DNA of 64,000 bases from NCBI GenBank assembly GCA_015061315.1, contig SUWV01000011.1, forward strand, positions 20,543-84,542, written 5' to 3'. Under the pieces are notes generated by a model that saw only the letters and a list, made by a program, of their open reading frames with translations, had not been told where the DNA came from and made no database searches. Source of the DNA: Lentimicrobiaceae bacterium. Its GTDB lineage: Bacteria; Bacteroidota; Bacteroidia; Bacteroidales; F082. This document shows positions 27,511 through 35,888 of this stretch, piece by piece. The position numbers and the translations under genes are program-made. Each line of letters opens with the position of its first letter. The stretch's first letter is position 1.

Positions 27511-27581
27511 GACATATTGAATGTGTCCAAATATTCCAATAAAAAAATGTCGTCTAAGATTTTAGGCGACATTTTTATTTG
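27511..27581. repeat. Left copy of a palindrome-plus-terminator repeat flanking the yhcG-like gene
   Basis: An inverted repeat (GACATATTGAATGTGTC, 27511-27527) is followed by a terminator hairpin at 27547-27572 (ATGTCGTCTAA / TTAGGCGACAT with A/T-runs). The same pair occurs at 28840-28911 with the same spacing to within a base. It serves as a terminator after the minus-strand yhcG-like gene. Confidence 0.75.
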
Positions 27582-28727
27582 TTATCTATTATTTAAAAAT
27601 TCACAATATTCTTCCAAAGACTTTCTCATAACATCTATAGGAATCAGCTTTCTTCTGTATTCGGCAACCATCGTCGGACTTAGAGAACGACTTAATGTAT
27701 ATTCAACGATACTACGATCTGCCGACGGACAAAGAATTATACCTATACTCGGATTCTCATTATCACGTTTCACATCTCTGTCAAGAGCTTCCAAATATAA
27801 ATCCATCTTACCTATAAATTCAGGTTGAAAGTCAACGGTTTTTAATTCTATGGCGACCAAACATTGCAATGCTCTGTGATAAAACAACAAATCAATTCGT
27901 TTTGTAGTACCTCCGACTTGTACTCTAAATTCACTTTCAACGAATAGAAAATCCTTACCAAGTTCAAGAATAAAATCTTTAATATGTTCCAAAAGTCCTT
28001 TATGTAGATGCTGTTCATTATGTACTTCTGGTAAATTCAGAAAGTCAACAAAAGCCTTATCTTTCAGCATAAATTCTGTTTTAGGATATTCTGACAGTAA
28101 TTTTGGTGAAAGCATTTTATCTCTATTCATCAATGACGCATAAGTCTGATTAACAATACAGCGTCTTAATTCTTCTGTCCTTAAACTTTGTTGTGATGCA
28201 TAAAGCATATAAAATATCCTCTCTTCATCAGTATTACATCGGTTCATAATTTCTAAATGAGATGTAAAAGGTATCAAAAGTAATAACTCAGGTATTGCCA
28301 AGAGTGTTATAGATGATTTTAATGGTCTCCGATCAACTTTTTCTATATATCCTAATTGTGCAATTGAGGATTGCACAATTTCAGATAAATGCAAAATCTT
28401 TATCATTTCGGAAAATTCAACACGACTATACAAATCATAAAACTTTACCATATTGTATAAATGACGTTTCCCAAATCCTCGTCGTTGCGGATTTTGCAGC
28501 TTCAGATAATCAGCTAATTCGCTTACTACCTTAGAGCCCCAATGAGATGTCTTTAACTGTATTGATATATACTCCCCGACTTCCCAACTTGTCATCAGTA
28601 CTTCAATATTCACTTTTGTTATAGCACTAAAACGATGTCGTTCTATTAGTGAATTGACATATTCAAATTGTCTTGTTAATTCATCACGCTCCGAAATGGA
28701 TGTGATCTTATTATTTGAAGATTTCAT
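27582..28727 (-). CDS. YhcG-like DUF1016/PDDEXK nuclease family protein
   Basis: 381 residues. The N-terminal half (about 15-175) is a DUF1016 domain (winged-helix type, SWEVGEYI and RRGFGKRHLYNM). The C-terminal half is a PDDEXK nuclease domain with Asp279 in RIDLLFYH and Glu294-x-Lys296 in AIELKTVDFQPEFIGKMDLYL. Family members are found in defence and mobile-element contexts, but a cellular role is not established. It stands alone, with its own promoter, between two copies of a dispersed repeat, which suggests insertion as a cassette. Confidence 0.88.
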   Translation of the reverse strand: MKSSNNKITSISERDELTRQFEYVNSLIERHRFSAITKVNIEVLMTSWEVGEYISIQLKTSHWGSKVVSELADYLKLQNPQRRGFGKRHLYNMVKFYDLYSRVEFSEMIKILHLSEIVQSSIAQLGYIEKVDRRPLKSSITLLAIPELLLLIPFTSHLEIMNRCNTDEERIFYMLYASQQSLRTEELRRCIVNQTYASLMNRDKMLSPKLLSEYPKTEFMLKDKAFVDFLNLPEVHNEQHLHKGLLEHIKDFILELGKDFLFVESEFRVQVGGTTKRIDLLFYHRALQCLVAIELKTVDFQPEFIGKMDLYLEALDRDVKRDNENPSIGIILCPSADRSIVEYTLSRSLSPTMVAEYRRKLIPIDVMRKSLEEYCEFLNNR

Positions 28728-28761
28728 AAAATTGTAATTAAATTAATTTTGGTTATGCTTG

Positions 28762-28769
28762 CAAAGGTA
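28762..28769 (-). promoter_or_regulatory. Promoter -7 box (TACCTTTG) of the yhcG-like gene
   Basis: Minus strand match to TAnnTTTG, 34 bases before the ATG. Confidence 0.5.
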
Positions 28770-28839
28770 GTATTTCCATTTCAAATAAAAAAGTTAAAAA
28801 ATGTTAAAAATAGTAATAAAAAATTAAGAAAATTATAAG

Positions 28840-28911
28840 GACATATTCAATGTGTCAAAAATAACTGAATAAAAAAATGTCGTCTAAGATTTTAGGCGAC
28901 ATTATTATTTG
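28840..28911. repeat. Right copy of the palindrome-plus-terminator repeat
   Basis: GACATATTCAATGTGTC at 28840-28856 and the hairpin at 28877-28902, identical over the 26-base hairpin to the copy at 27547-27572. It lies just after the stop of the secreted-protein gene at 28930 and probably terminates it. Confidence 0.75.
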
Positions 28912-28929
28912 TATTAAATATTATAAAAA

Positions 28930-29544
28930 TTATTGTTCAATAACAATTTCTTCCAAGGACAAAACACCTCCCTTGCTAAAACCACCTAGAGATGTTGAAT
29001 ATCCAATGCCAAACCAATTAGATTGAATATCAATATTTTTAACAGTACTCAATTCCATACCATTGATTATAAAATCTATGGTATTACCTTTTTTCACTAT
29101 TTTTATTTCATAATCTGTTATATTACCAAAATTAAATTTTACAATTTCAGGTTCTTGACCTATAACAGACACAAAATATGTAGAATTAAAAACTATGCCA
29201 AGCTCATTATACTTGCCATTTTCTTTTATATCGAAGTAAATGGCAAAAGCTCCAAATCTTCCATATATCCACTTATCAAATGATATTTTATAAGTAATAG
29301 CAAAATCTTCCTTGTAATTAACAGGTAATTGAGCCCAACTCTTTACTGCTGTATTCTTATTTTTTTTTGTTCTTTTCATTTTAAGATTCAATGCACCATC
29401 TGATATATAACTCATAGATTTCTTGTTTCCGTTCTCTGACCAACCATATGAATTATCATCAAATGTTTCAACAACAACATCTTTTTGAGCATTGACCGCA
29501 ATTGCTGAAATAAAAAACAATATCAATAAAAAAAAATTCTTCAT
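28930..29544 (-). CDS. Secreted beta-sandwich protein of unknown function
   Basis: 204 residues with a signal peptide ending near AVNAQ (residue 20). The mature part (DDNSYGWSENG, FGAFAIYFDI, KFNFGNITDYEIKIVKKGNTIDFIINGMEL) has the rhythm of a concanavalin/LamG-type or DUF1080-like jelly roll. That fold call is inferred from pattern only. It follows the PEGA-like gene by 11 bases and is probably co-transcribed. Periplasmic or surface location. Confidence 0.55.
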   Translation of the reverse strand: MKNFFLLILFFISAIAVNAQKDVVVETFDDNSYGWSENGNKKSMSYISDGALNLKMKRTKKNKNTAVKSWAQLPVNYKEDFAITYKISFDKWIYGRFGAFAIYFDIKENGKYNELGIVFNSTYFVSVIGQEPEIVKFNFGNITDYEIKIVKKGNTIDFIINGMELSTVKNIDIQSNWFGIGYSTSLGGFSKGGVLSLEEIVIEQ

Positions 29545-29555
29545 AATTTCTAAGA

Positions 29556-30233
29556 TTAAAAACCATGACCTAAAGTCGTTTGCAATTCTGTAATTATATC
29601 ATTGTATTTTCTCAAAACTCTGTCATATTGCGTAAAAGCCTCATCTTTTTTACTGTTCCCATCAGAAATTTCAGAATAAATTTTTACCTTATATGTTAAC
29701 TCATCATCAGTAGAATATTGTGATCGAATTTCTAACTTCGTCCTAACAGTCTGTCCTGGAAAATCATCATAAACCCAAGCGGTTTTAATCCAACCAGCAT
29801 CCTTATCCATAGTTTCAATATTTTCAAAATGGTTGATTGCAATATTCATTAAACGTTTCCAAACATCCATTTCTGTCAAACCGCTTTTTGCCTTTACAAC
29901 AAAGAATTTATTTGCAATATCAACACCATCTTCTCCTCCGACAGAGTTTGCCATTGCTTCATCTCTTAATAATGTATATGTCAGCGTTTTATTAGGATTA
30001 GTTCTAAAAACCTTTACTTTTTTTGTTATGTATCCTGGTGCTTCAAATTTAAAAACCGCAAAATCATCAGTTCTCCTAAATTTAATCTGATATGTTCCAT
30101 TACCTACTTCATGGCCATTATAGAATATTTTGGCCTCTTCTGGTGTAACATAAATAGTTTTTGTTTGTGCAGAAATTGTTTCTGATGTAACAAATCCCAT
30201 AATAAGGATCAATGCAAATAATAGCTTTTTCAT
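29556..30233 (-). CDS. Secreted protein with PEGA-like N-terminal domain
   Basis: 225 residues from the ATG at 30231-30233; the 14-codon extension upstream lacks signal-peptide character and overlaps no conserved sequence, so the internal start is chosen. A signal peptide ends near ISAQ. The next ~70 residues (TIYVTPEEAKIFYNGHEVGNGTYQ, then EAPGYITKKVKVF) look like a PEGA domain, a short beta-rich surface module. The rest is unassigned. Forms a pair with the downstream secreted protein. Confidence 0.6.
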   Translation of the reverse strand: MKKLLFALILIMGFVTSETISAQTKTIYVTPEEAKIFYNGHEVGNGTYQIKFRRTDDFAVFKFEAPGYITKKVKVFRTNPNKTLTYTLLRDEAMANSVGGEDGVDIANKFFVVKAKSGLTEMDVWKRLMNIAINHFENIETMDKDAGWIKTAWVYDDFPGQTVRTKLEIRSQYSTDDELTYKVKIYSEISDGNSKKDEAFTQYDRVLRKYNDIITELQTTLGHGF

Positions 30234-30274
30234 AATAAATAATTTTTTTGTAACATTTATTTTAATAATTGTCA

Positions 30275-30282
30275 CAAAATTA
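30275..30282 (-). promoter_or_regulatory. Promoter -7 box (TAATTTTG) of the PEGA-like gene pair
   Basis: Minus strand match to TAnnTTTG, 41 bases before the chosen start at 30233. Confidence 0.45.
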
Positions 30283-30383
30283 GCCTAATTACACTATCAA
30301 TAAGTAATTTGAGTGTAACTATCAGTAGCAGTAAATTAGAATATTCGTAATAAAAAATTGTCTTCTTTTTTAACAGATTAAAG

Positions 30384-30441
30384 TCACAAGGTTAAAAGGT
30401 AAAATAACAACAAAAAAAAAGATAGGTGCTAACGCCTGTGA
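30384..30441. other. Stem-loop with A-rich loop (AACAACAAAAAA type)
   Basis: TCACAAGG at 30384-30391 can pair with CCTGTGA at 30435-30441. The loop holds an A-rich stretch AACAACAAAAAAAAA. Elements of similar layout occur at 35889-35951 and 41979-42030. Possibly a small RNA or a leftover of a repeat family. Confidence 0.3.
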
Positions 30442-30452
30442 TACGTGGAATG

Positions 30453-30698
30453 TTACCGTTCTATATGGCTTTTATAAAACTCCGAACAATCCTTAAAGAA
30501 ATCGTAATCTAAGGCTTTGCATATTTCAAACAGTAAATCCGTGTAAATCCAAGGACGTCGGAATACTTTATATAAATTTTCCCGAGTGCAATTGATTTGC
30601 GTAGATAACCAAGTAATGCTTCTACCCTGTCGCGACAACTCGCTCTTTATCAGCTTGCCAATATGCAATTCTTCCTGATGCTGCTTTTTATCGTCCAT
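30453..30698 (-). CDS. XRE-type helix-turn-helix protein
   Basis: 81 residues from the ATG at 30696-30698. The frame is open further upstream, but that part enters the poly-U end of the rod-like leader and is strongly basic, so the shorter start is preferred. The segment GRSITWLSTQINCTRENLYKVFR is an HTH of the Cro/CI type; ICKALDYDFF completes the usual C-terminal helix. Likely a small regulator. The rod-like element at 30742-30919 lies in its leader. Confidence 0.7.
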   Translation of the reverse strand: MDDKKQHQEELHIGKLIKSELSRQGRSITWLSTQINCTRENLYKVFRRPWIYTDLLFEICKALDYDFFKDCSEFYKSHIER

Positions 30699-30741
30699 GA
30701 GATTTTGTTTTACGCTCAAACTCTTTTTTCTCTTTAGCAAT

Positions 30742-30919
30742 AAAAAAGCGTGAATCGCTTTCATTGCTTAATCAGACATAGTAGGTTCTGGTAAAACCCT
30801 TGCAACTAAATAAGCACGACCAATTCACGCCGTTTGACGTAAACAACTCGACCTCTTATTCTCCTTGCATTTTAAATTTACCAGATTTACTATGTAGAGA
30901 ACAAGAGCACTAAGCTCTG
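30742..30919 (-). ncRNA. Rod-like RNA element C (leader of the XRE gene)
   Basis: On the minus strand a ~178-nt element pairs end to end: ACATAGTA (30776-30783) with TACTATGT (30888-30895), and TCTGGTAAA with TTTACCAGA further in. It ends in the hairpin AAGCG/CGCTT and a TTTTTT run. An alternative hairpin GCGTGAAT/ATTCACGC is also possible. A TATATTTG box lies 59 bases upstream. Its 3' end resembles the elements at 60659 and 60882. A 6S-like or attenuator role is hypothetical. The remainder of this gap shows nothing else I recognise. Confidence 0.5.
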
Positions 30920-30977
30920 TTTTATAATATGTTAATTATCTTTCCTCTTTATATTAATTTCTATTTTCATTCGCAGA

Positions 30978-30985
30978 CAAATATA
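30978..30985 (-). promoter_or_regulatory. Promoter -7 box upstream of rod element C
   Basis: TATATTTG on the minus strand; predicted start near 30970 gives a leader of about 270 nt before the XRE gene. Confidence 0.5.
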
Positions 30986-31032
30986 ACAAAATAATTATAA
31001 ATCAGTAGATATAATATAATTTTTTATGATAA

Positions 31033-31067
31033 TTAAAAAGAGCTGCCTATTAGACAGCTCTTTTGTT
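31033..31067 (-). terminator. Terminator of the transketolase operon
   Basis: AAAAGAGCTG and CAGCTCTTTT form a perfect 10-bp stem with a 9-base loop, 16 bases after the stop codon on the minus strand. Confidence 0.88.
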
Positions 31068-31082
31068 TTTATTGAGTCATTA

Positions 31083-32033
31083 TTATTTTCTTGCTACAGC
31101 TTTCTTAGCGGCTTCGACGATGTCGTCAGTATCTAAATGATAATGTTTCATGAGTTCGTCTGGAGTACCGCTTTGTCCGTAAACGTCAAATACTGCAACA
31201 GGCTCTATTGGAGTTGGGCAGTTTCTTGAAAGCACTTGTGAAATGCTGTCGAACAAACCTCCGTTGAGCTGATGTTCTTCTGCCGTAACAACGCATCCTG
31301 TCTTCTTTGCTGATGCCAAGACTGCTTCTACGTCTAAAGGTTTTATTGTGTGGATGTTGATAAGTTCAGCGTTGATACCCATCTCTTTCAAGATTGGAAG
31401 TGCCTGAACTGCTTTCCATACCAAGTGACCGCAAGCGAAGATTGTAACATCAGTTCCTTCTTGTAACATCTGAGCTTTACCAATTACGAATGGCTCGTCG
31501 GCTGGAGTGAAGTTAGCTACTTTTGGACGACCGAAACGAAGATAAACAGGACCTTCGTGTTCTGCCACTGCCAAGGTAGCTGCCTTTGTCTGGTTGAAGT
31601 CACAAGGTACGATGACTGTCATGTTAGGTAACATCTTCATCATGCCGATGTCTTCGAGAGTCTGGTGAGTAGCGCCGTCTTCGCCGAGAGTGATACCAGC
31701 GTGTGAAGCACATATCTTAACGTTCTTATTTGAATAAGAGACGACTTGACGAATCTGGTCATAGACGCGAGCTGTCGAGAAGTTAGCGAAAGTACCTGTG
31801 AATGGAACGTAGCCACCGATGCTGAGACCTGCTGCCATGCCAATCATATTAGCTTCTGCGATACCTACTTGGAAAAATCTCTCTGGAAATTCTTTTGCGA
31901 AAGCGTCCATCTTAAGAGAGCCTATCAAGTCGGCACAGAGACCAACGACTTTAGGGTTACGTTTTGCTGCTTCTAAGAGACCTTCACCAAAACCTGATCT
32001 TGTATCTTTATAATTTTGTACTGTGAAATCCAT
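31083..32033 (-). CDS. Transketolase, C-terminal subunit
   Basis: 316 residues covering the pyrimidine-binding and C-terminal domains of transketolase (EANMIGMAAGLSIGGYVPF, the SHAGITLGEDGATHQTLEDI motif and GQSGTPDELMKHYHL). Works with the N-terminal subunit encoded just upstream to move two-carbon units in the pentose phosphate pathway. Split transketolases of this kind are common in Bacteroidota, archaea and Firmicutes. It starts 18 bases after the N-terminal subunit and is followed by a terminator. Confidence 0.94.
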   Translation of the reverse strand: MDFTVQNYKDTRSGFGEGLLEAAKRNPKVVGLCADLIGSLKMDAFAKEFPERFFQVGIAEANMIGMAAGLSIGGYVPFTGTFANFSTARVYDQIRQVVSYSNKNVKICASHAGITLGEDGATHQTLEDIGMMKMLPNMTVIVPCDFNQTKAATLAVAEHEGPVYLRFGRPKVANFTPADEPFVIGKAQMLQEGTDVTIFACGHLVWKAVQALPILKEMGINAELINIHTIKPLDVEAVLASAKKTGCVVTAEEHQLNGGLFDSISQVLSRNCPTPIEPVAVFDVYGQSGTPDELMKHYHLDTDDIVEAAKKAVARK

Positions 32034-32051
32034 GATAATGTGTTTTTGAAA

Positions 32052-32894
32052 TTAATAATCTCCGAGAGTTTCTTTAAGTTGTGACAATGCGTTAGCGGCT
32101 TGTTCATCGTTAGGAGCTACGCCGTGCCATTTATGTGTTCCCATCATAAAGTCAACACCCATACCCATCTCTGTGTGAGCGAGAAGAATCTGAGACTGTC
32201 CTTTATGAGCGTTCTCACGTATTTTATTAAAGGTGTCAACCAATTCCTGCATGTCGTTGCCGTTGCATTCCCATACTTTCCATCCGAAAGATTCGTATTT
32301 AGCTCTGAGGTCGCCGAGACTTAAAACGTCGTCTGTTGGACCGTCGATTTGTTTCTTGTTGTAATCGACAATAGCCACGATGTTGTCAACATTCTTTGCT
32401 GGAGCATACATAGCTGCTTCCCAGATCTGACCTTCTTCTTGTTCGCCGTCGCCCATCAAGACATAGACGAGATGATTGTCGTTGGCGAGTTTCTTGGCTT
32501 GAGCAACGCCTACTGCTACGGAGAGACCTTGACCTAAAGAACCGCTGGCTACTCTCACGCCTGGAAGTCCTTCAGCTGTCGTTGGGTGTCCTTGAAGACG
32601 AGTGCCAAGACGACGGAATGTTGCTAACTCAGCCACTGGGAAATATCCGCGATGTGCCAAGATGCTATAAAACATCGGGCTGATGTGACCGTTTGAAAGG
32701 AAGAACATGTCTTCTCCTGCTCCGTCCATTCTAAAATTCTCTGGATCGATTTGCATCTGATCAAAATAAAGAGCTGTCACGATGTCGGTTGCTCCCAATG
32801 AACCACCAGGGTGTCCCGACTGACAAGCATGAACCATTCTGATGATATCGCGTCTTACCTGCGATGCTACATCTTTCAACTGATTGATTTCCAT
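32052..32894 (-). CDS. Transketolase, N-terminal (thiamine-diphosphate) subunit
   Basis: 280 residues with the thiamine-diphosphate and magnesium site GDGEQEEGQIWEAAMYA...VDYNKKQIDG and the N-terminal HPGGSLGATDIVTALYF. It contains the cofactor domain only; the partner subunit follows downstream. The leader (to the promoter at 33002-33009) contains a degenerate repeat of the type AAGTTCCTAAG/TGCTAAG at about 32920-32960. Confidence 0.94.
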   Translation of the reverse strand: MEINQLKDVASQVRRDIIRMVHACQSGHPGGSLGATDIVTALYFDQMQIDPENFRMDGAGEDMFFLSNGHISPMFYSILAHRGYFPVAELATFRRLGTRLQGHPTTAEGLPGVRVASGSLGQGLSVAVGVAQAKKLANDNHLVYVLMGDGEQEEGQIWEAAMYAPAKNVDNIVAIVDYNKKQIDGPTDDVLSLGDLRAKYESFGWKVWECNGNDMQELVDTFNKIRENAHKGQSQILLAHTEMGMGVDFMMGTHKWHGVAPNDEQAANALSQLKETLGDY

Positions 32895-33001
32895 ATATTG
32901 CTATTTTTTTTAAAATATTAAGTTCCTAAGTTTCTGAGCTGCTAAGATACTTAGTTATGAGACTGTTTTTTTGTCATACGTTCATATCTCAATGCTCTTT
33001 G

Positions 33002-33009
33002 CAAATGTA
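33002..33009 (-). promoter_or_regulatory. Promoter -7 box of the split-transketolase operon
   Basis: TACATTTG on the minus strand, about 107 bases before the ATG at 32894; divergent from the RluA promoter. Confidence 0.45.
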
Positions 33010-33015
33010 ATGATT

Positions 33016-33049
33016 TTTGTGATAGTTTTACTTTTTTTTAATAATTTTG
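33016..33049 (+). promoter_or_regulatory. Promoter of the RluA-type gene
   Basis: TTTG at 33016-33019 and TAATTTTG at 33042-33049, spacer 22 bases; 16 bases before the ATG. Confidence 0.5.
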
Positions 33050-33065
33050 CATAAAAGTTTTTACG

Positions 33066-33971
33066 ATGGCAAAACATTATAACAATAGGTATAAAAAAAA
33101 TAATCAAGAGACAATTTTTATCGTCAGAGAAGACTGTGAACTGATGGATTTTCTGATGAAGGCAATGAATGGAATAAGCCGTACTAAAGTCAAAAAATTA
33201 TTAACATACGACTCAGTATATGTCAATGACAGAGCTGTCTCACAACATGACTTCCCGTTGAAGCCTAACATGCGAGTCAGCATCAAGAAGTCGAGTGAAG
33301 GTAACAGGTTCAAGAACTTCTGGGTTAAGATTGTCTTTGAAGACGATCATCTCATCGTTGTGGAAAAGAAACCTGGCATCTTGTCGAGCAGCACAAGTCC
33401 TAAGGACGAGAGCGTCAAGTCAATTCTTAATTATTATTTAGATAAGAGCCATCAACATGCTAACGCGCATACTGTTCATCGTCTCGACAAGTTCACTTCA
33501 GGCTTGATGATTTTCGCTAAGAGCAAGAAGGTAGCGCTTCAGTTTGAAGAAGATTGGAAAGAAAGAGTGTATGACAGAAGATACGTAGCTTTAGCTCATG
33601 GCGAGCTTCCTAAGTCGCAAGGCACTGTTTCTTCATATCTTAAAGACGACAGTCATTATGTGACGCATTCTTCCCAAGAAGATAATGGAGGTAAGTTTGC
33701 CGTGACGCATTATAAGAAGTTAAAGTCGGGTAATGGATATTCATTAGTTGAGCTGCAGTTAGAGACAGGACGTAAGAATCAGATCAGAGTGCATCTGCAA
33801 GATTTAGGTTGTCCTGTCGTAGGTGACTTGAAATATGGTGATGGCAGCGACCCTATTGGCAGATTAGGACTTCACGCTTATAAGCTATGCTTCAAGCATC
33901 CTGTCACGGGTGAGGATTTGAAATTCACTTCAGATATTCCGAAGGCGTTTAGCGCGCCATTGGAAAGCTGA
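33066..33971 (+). CDS. RluA-family 23S rRNA/tRNA pseudouridine synthase
   Basis: 301 residues. An S4 RNA-binding domain (about 18-85, with SRTKVKKLLTYDSVYVNDRAV) precedes the RluA catalytic domain, whose nucleophile Asp141 lies in HRLDKFTSGLMIFAKS. The later motif ETGRKNQIRVHLQDLGCPVVGD is diagnostic. Target uridine cannot be told from the sequence; RluD-like large-subunit modification is most likely. Single gene with its own promoter and terminator. Confidence 0.92.
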   Translation: MAKHYNNRYKKNNQETIFIVREDCELMDFLMKAMNGISRTKVKKLLTYDSVYVNDRAVSQHDFPLKPNMRVSIKKSSEGNRFKNFWVKIVFEDDHLIVVEKKPGILSSSTSPKDESVKSILNYYLDKSHQHANAHTVHRLDKFTSGLMIFAKSKKVALQFEEDWKERVYDRRYVALAHGELPKSQGTVSSYLKDDSHYVTHSSQEDNGGKFAVTHYKKLKSGNGYSLVELQLETGRKNQIRVHLQDLGCPVVGDLKYGDGSDPIGRLGLHAYKLCFKHPVTGEDLKFTSDIPKAFSAPLES

Positions 33972-33987
33972 TATTTAATAGTTATGG

Positions 33988-34010
33988 GACGCATTAAGCG
34001 TCTTTTTTTT
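33988..34010 (+). terminator. Terminator of the RluA-type gene
   Basis: GACGC ATTAA GCGTC followed by an eight-base T-run, 17 bases after the stop codon. Confidence 0.85.
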
Positions 34011-34073
34011 CTTCAGATATAGAACATCAGAAAGATCTCTTTAAATCTATAAACAAGGACATTATATAAAAAG

Positions 34074-34105
34074 AAAGAGGCATCATTTTTCAACGACGCC
34101 TCTCT
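34074..34105 (-). terminator. Terminator of gltS
   Basis: On the minus strand AGAGGC and GCCTCT form a stem around an A-rich loop, followed by TTTCTTTTT. Confidence 0.6.
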
Positions 34106-34148
34106 TCTTTAGCCTTTAGACATTAGCCTTTAGACATTAAACTTTAGA
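34106..34148. repeat. 14-base tandem repeat over the gltS stop codon
   Basis: Minus strand: GTCTAAAGTTTAAT, GTCTAAAGGCTAAT, GTCTAAAGGCTAAA. The gltS stop TAA (34137-34139) lies in the first unit. Confidence 0.7.
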
Positions 34149-35579
34149 CTTTTGTCTCTTAAAAATCTTCTTCCTGAAAATAAATCCAGCCATTATTATA
34201 AACAGCACCGTGACGACTCCCAATGTAATTAATGTTGCTTGGAACGACTGTGGCGCATATCCTAAGATAAGCATGATTGGGAATCCTAAGATGATGGCAG
34301 GGAACGTTTGAAGCACCAAATTATTAGCTGCAGGTGTCTCAAACTTAGGGTCTATCTCGCGGAGAAGTATCATGCCGTTGCTTGCTGTTCCGGTGAGCAT
34401 GCCGAACATACTGAGGAAGCCTTCATTTTGATATGTTGGATAAAGATGTTTTGAAGCGGCACGCAGATACCAGAACGTAGCGATAGCTCCTAAAGTACAT
34501 ACAATAATCAGTGGAACGATAAAACCTCTTAAGTTCTTGAAGCTGATGGCTGCTGTTCCTGCCACTATCATCACGTCGAAGCAGAAGCCGCTGATACGGT
34601 TGAGAAGATAATTGTTGGCATATTCGCGGCTCATTAACTTGACCTTTCTGAATTTATTCATGATCCATTTTACTATCACGCCGAATAATGTTCCGAACAA
34701 GAAGTTAAATCCCCATAACATAGGCTTCAAAGTGTTTGTGCCGAAATCGCCGAGATCCATCTTCTGTATCGAATTGACGAAAAGATAAACGAAGAAATAA
34801 ACCAAGAGCACGAGACAAATCTGGATTGAGAACTTGTCGATTGACTCACTGTCTGGAATATCGTCTTCACTTTGATAATCGTCTAAGGTATTTGTCTGAC
34901 GTTCTTCCATCTCTTGCACTGTAATGACGCCTTTCTTCTTCAATATATTAAGATAAATAACGCCGATGACGCTACCTACGATAAATCCCATCGCTGCTAT
35001 AGAAAGACCGAAGTCGGCACCCGCAAAGTCGATGCCCTGAAGCTGAGCTTGTCCTGTATAAATAGTGCCGAAGTTGAGAGCCTGTCCTGGTCCTTGACCA
35101 TAACCCATAGGAAGCAAGAGTCCGCTGGCATAGAAGATATGCTTTCCGAAATAGAACAAAAGTATTGTCGCAGCTAAACCGACGATGGCTTGTATGAGAT
35201 AAGTACTTGCTGTGAGAGTTCCGGTTTCAATGACCGTCATGGTTGAGGATTTTGATTCTATCTTGTTGTTTTTTAATGCGAGAGCTACGAAGCCGAGACC
35301 GAGTGCATGATAAGTGATAATCTCCATCGATTGCTTGTTGACCACGTTGTCCATTCCAGGAATGAGTTTCAGACAAAGTAATAACGCTCCACCGAGTAAT
35401 GCTGAAGGAATTAAACTTTTTCTTAAAAACGGAACTTTACGTCTTAAAATATTACCTGCTAACAAACCTATTGCGATAATGCAAAACTGTAATAACCAAC
35501 GCCACGCTTCAGGTGTTGCAAACGATGTAATAACTTCCTGACTTGCAGAAGCGTTACATAATGTCATAAAAATATTCAT
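34137..35579 (-). CDS. gltS: Sodium/glutamate symporter, GltS/ESS family
   Basis: 480 residues from the ATG at 35577-35579, with about 12 membrane helices. The upstream 18 codons overlap the promoter box and are discarded. The first loop GGxxPSALLGG-like region (SLIPSALLGGALLL), the glycine-rich MGYGQGPGQALNFG and the second inverted half with LTGTASNGMILLREIDP are hallmarks of the ESS family. Expected to import glutamate with sodium. A long charged loop (about residues 235-265) divides the two halves. Confidence 0.85.
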   Translation of the reverse strand: MNIFMTLCNASASQEVITSFATPEAWRWLLQFCIIAIGLLAGNILRRKVPFLRKSLIPSALLGGALLLCLKLIPGMDNVVNKQSMEIITYHALGLGFVALALKNNKIESKSSTMTVIETGTLTASTYLIQAIVGLAATILLFYFGKHIFYASGLLLPMGYGQGPGQALNFGTIYTGQAQLQGIDFAGADFGLSIAAMGFIVGSVIGVIYLNILKKKGVITVQEMEERQTNTLDDYQSEDDIPDSESIDKFSIQICLVLLVYFFVYLFVNSIQKMDLGDFGTNTLKPMLWGFNFLFGTLFGVIVKWIMNKFRKVKLMSREYANNYLLNRISGFCFDVMIVAGTAAISFKNLRGFIVPLIIVCTLGAIATFWYLRAASKHLYPTYQNEGFLSMFGMLTGTASNGMILLREIDPKFETPAANNLVLQTFPAIILGFPIMLILGYAPQSFQATLITLGVVTVLFIIMAGFIFRKKIFKRQKSKV

Positions 35580-35601
35580 AATTCTTTGTTTTAATAAAAC
35601 A

Positions 35602-35609
35602 CAAAAATA
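35602..35609 (-). promoter_or_regulatory. gltS promoter -7 box (TATTTTTG)
   Basis: Minus strand match to TAnnTTTG, 22 bases before the chosen gltS start. Confidence 0.5.
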
Positions 35610-35681
35610 GTAATAATTTTTACTAATCATCATTTTTTATTAAAAAAGTTCAATGAGAATATGAAAGTCACCGAGTCTCCA

Positions 35682-35837
35682 AGTCTCCAAGTCACCAAGT
35701 AGAGACGTATCACATTACACCGATGAAAAATTAACACGATGTAATTGGTGCGTCTCTCCAAGTCTCCAAGTCACCGAGTAGAGGCGTATCACATTACACC
35801 GATGAAAAATAAACACGATGTAATTGGTGCATCTCAA
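35682..35837. repeat. Two tandem copies (79 bp) of a GAGACG...CGTCTC inverted repeat
   Basis: Each copy starts with AGTCTCCAAGTCACC(A/G)AG and contains a hairpin of about 16 pairs: copy 1 at 35701-35757 (AGAGACGTATCAC...GGTGCGTCTCT), copy 2 at 35780-35835. Within a ~500-bp gap without genes. A related hairpin occurs at 58708-58761. REP/MITE-like. Confidence 0.75.
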
Positions 35838-35888
35838 CCGATACAACGAGTGCTTGTGGTCTTGTAGTCTAGTGGTCTCAAAAAAGGA

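Noticed and set aside
27511..28911. Insertion sequence or transposon around the yhcG-like gene
   Set aside because: The flanking copies are direct repeats with terminator function and no transposase or target-site duplication is seen.
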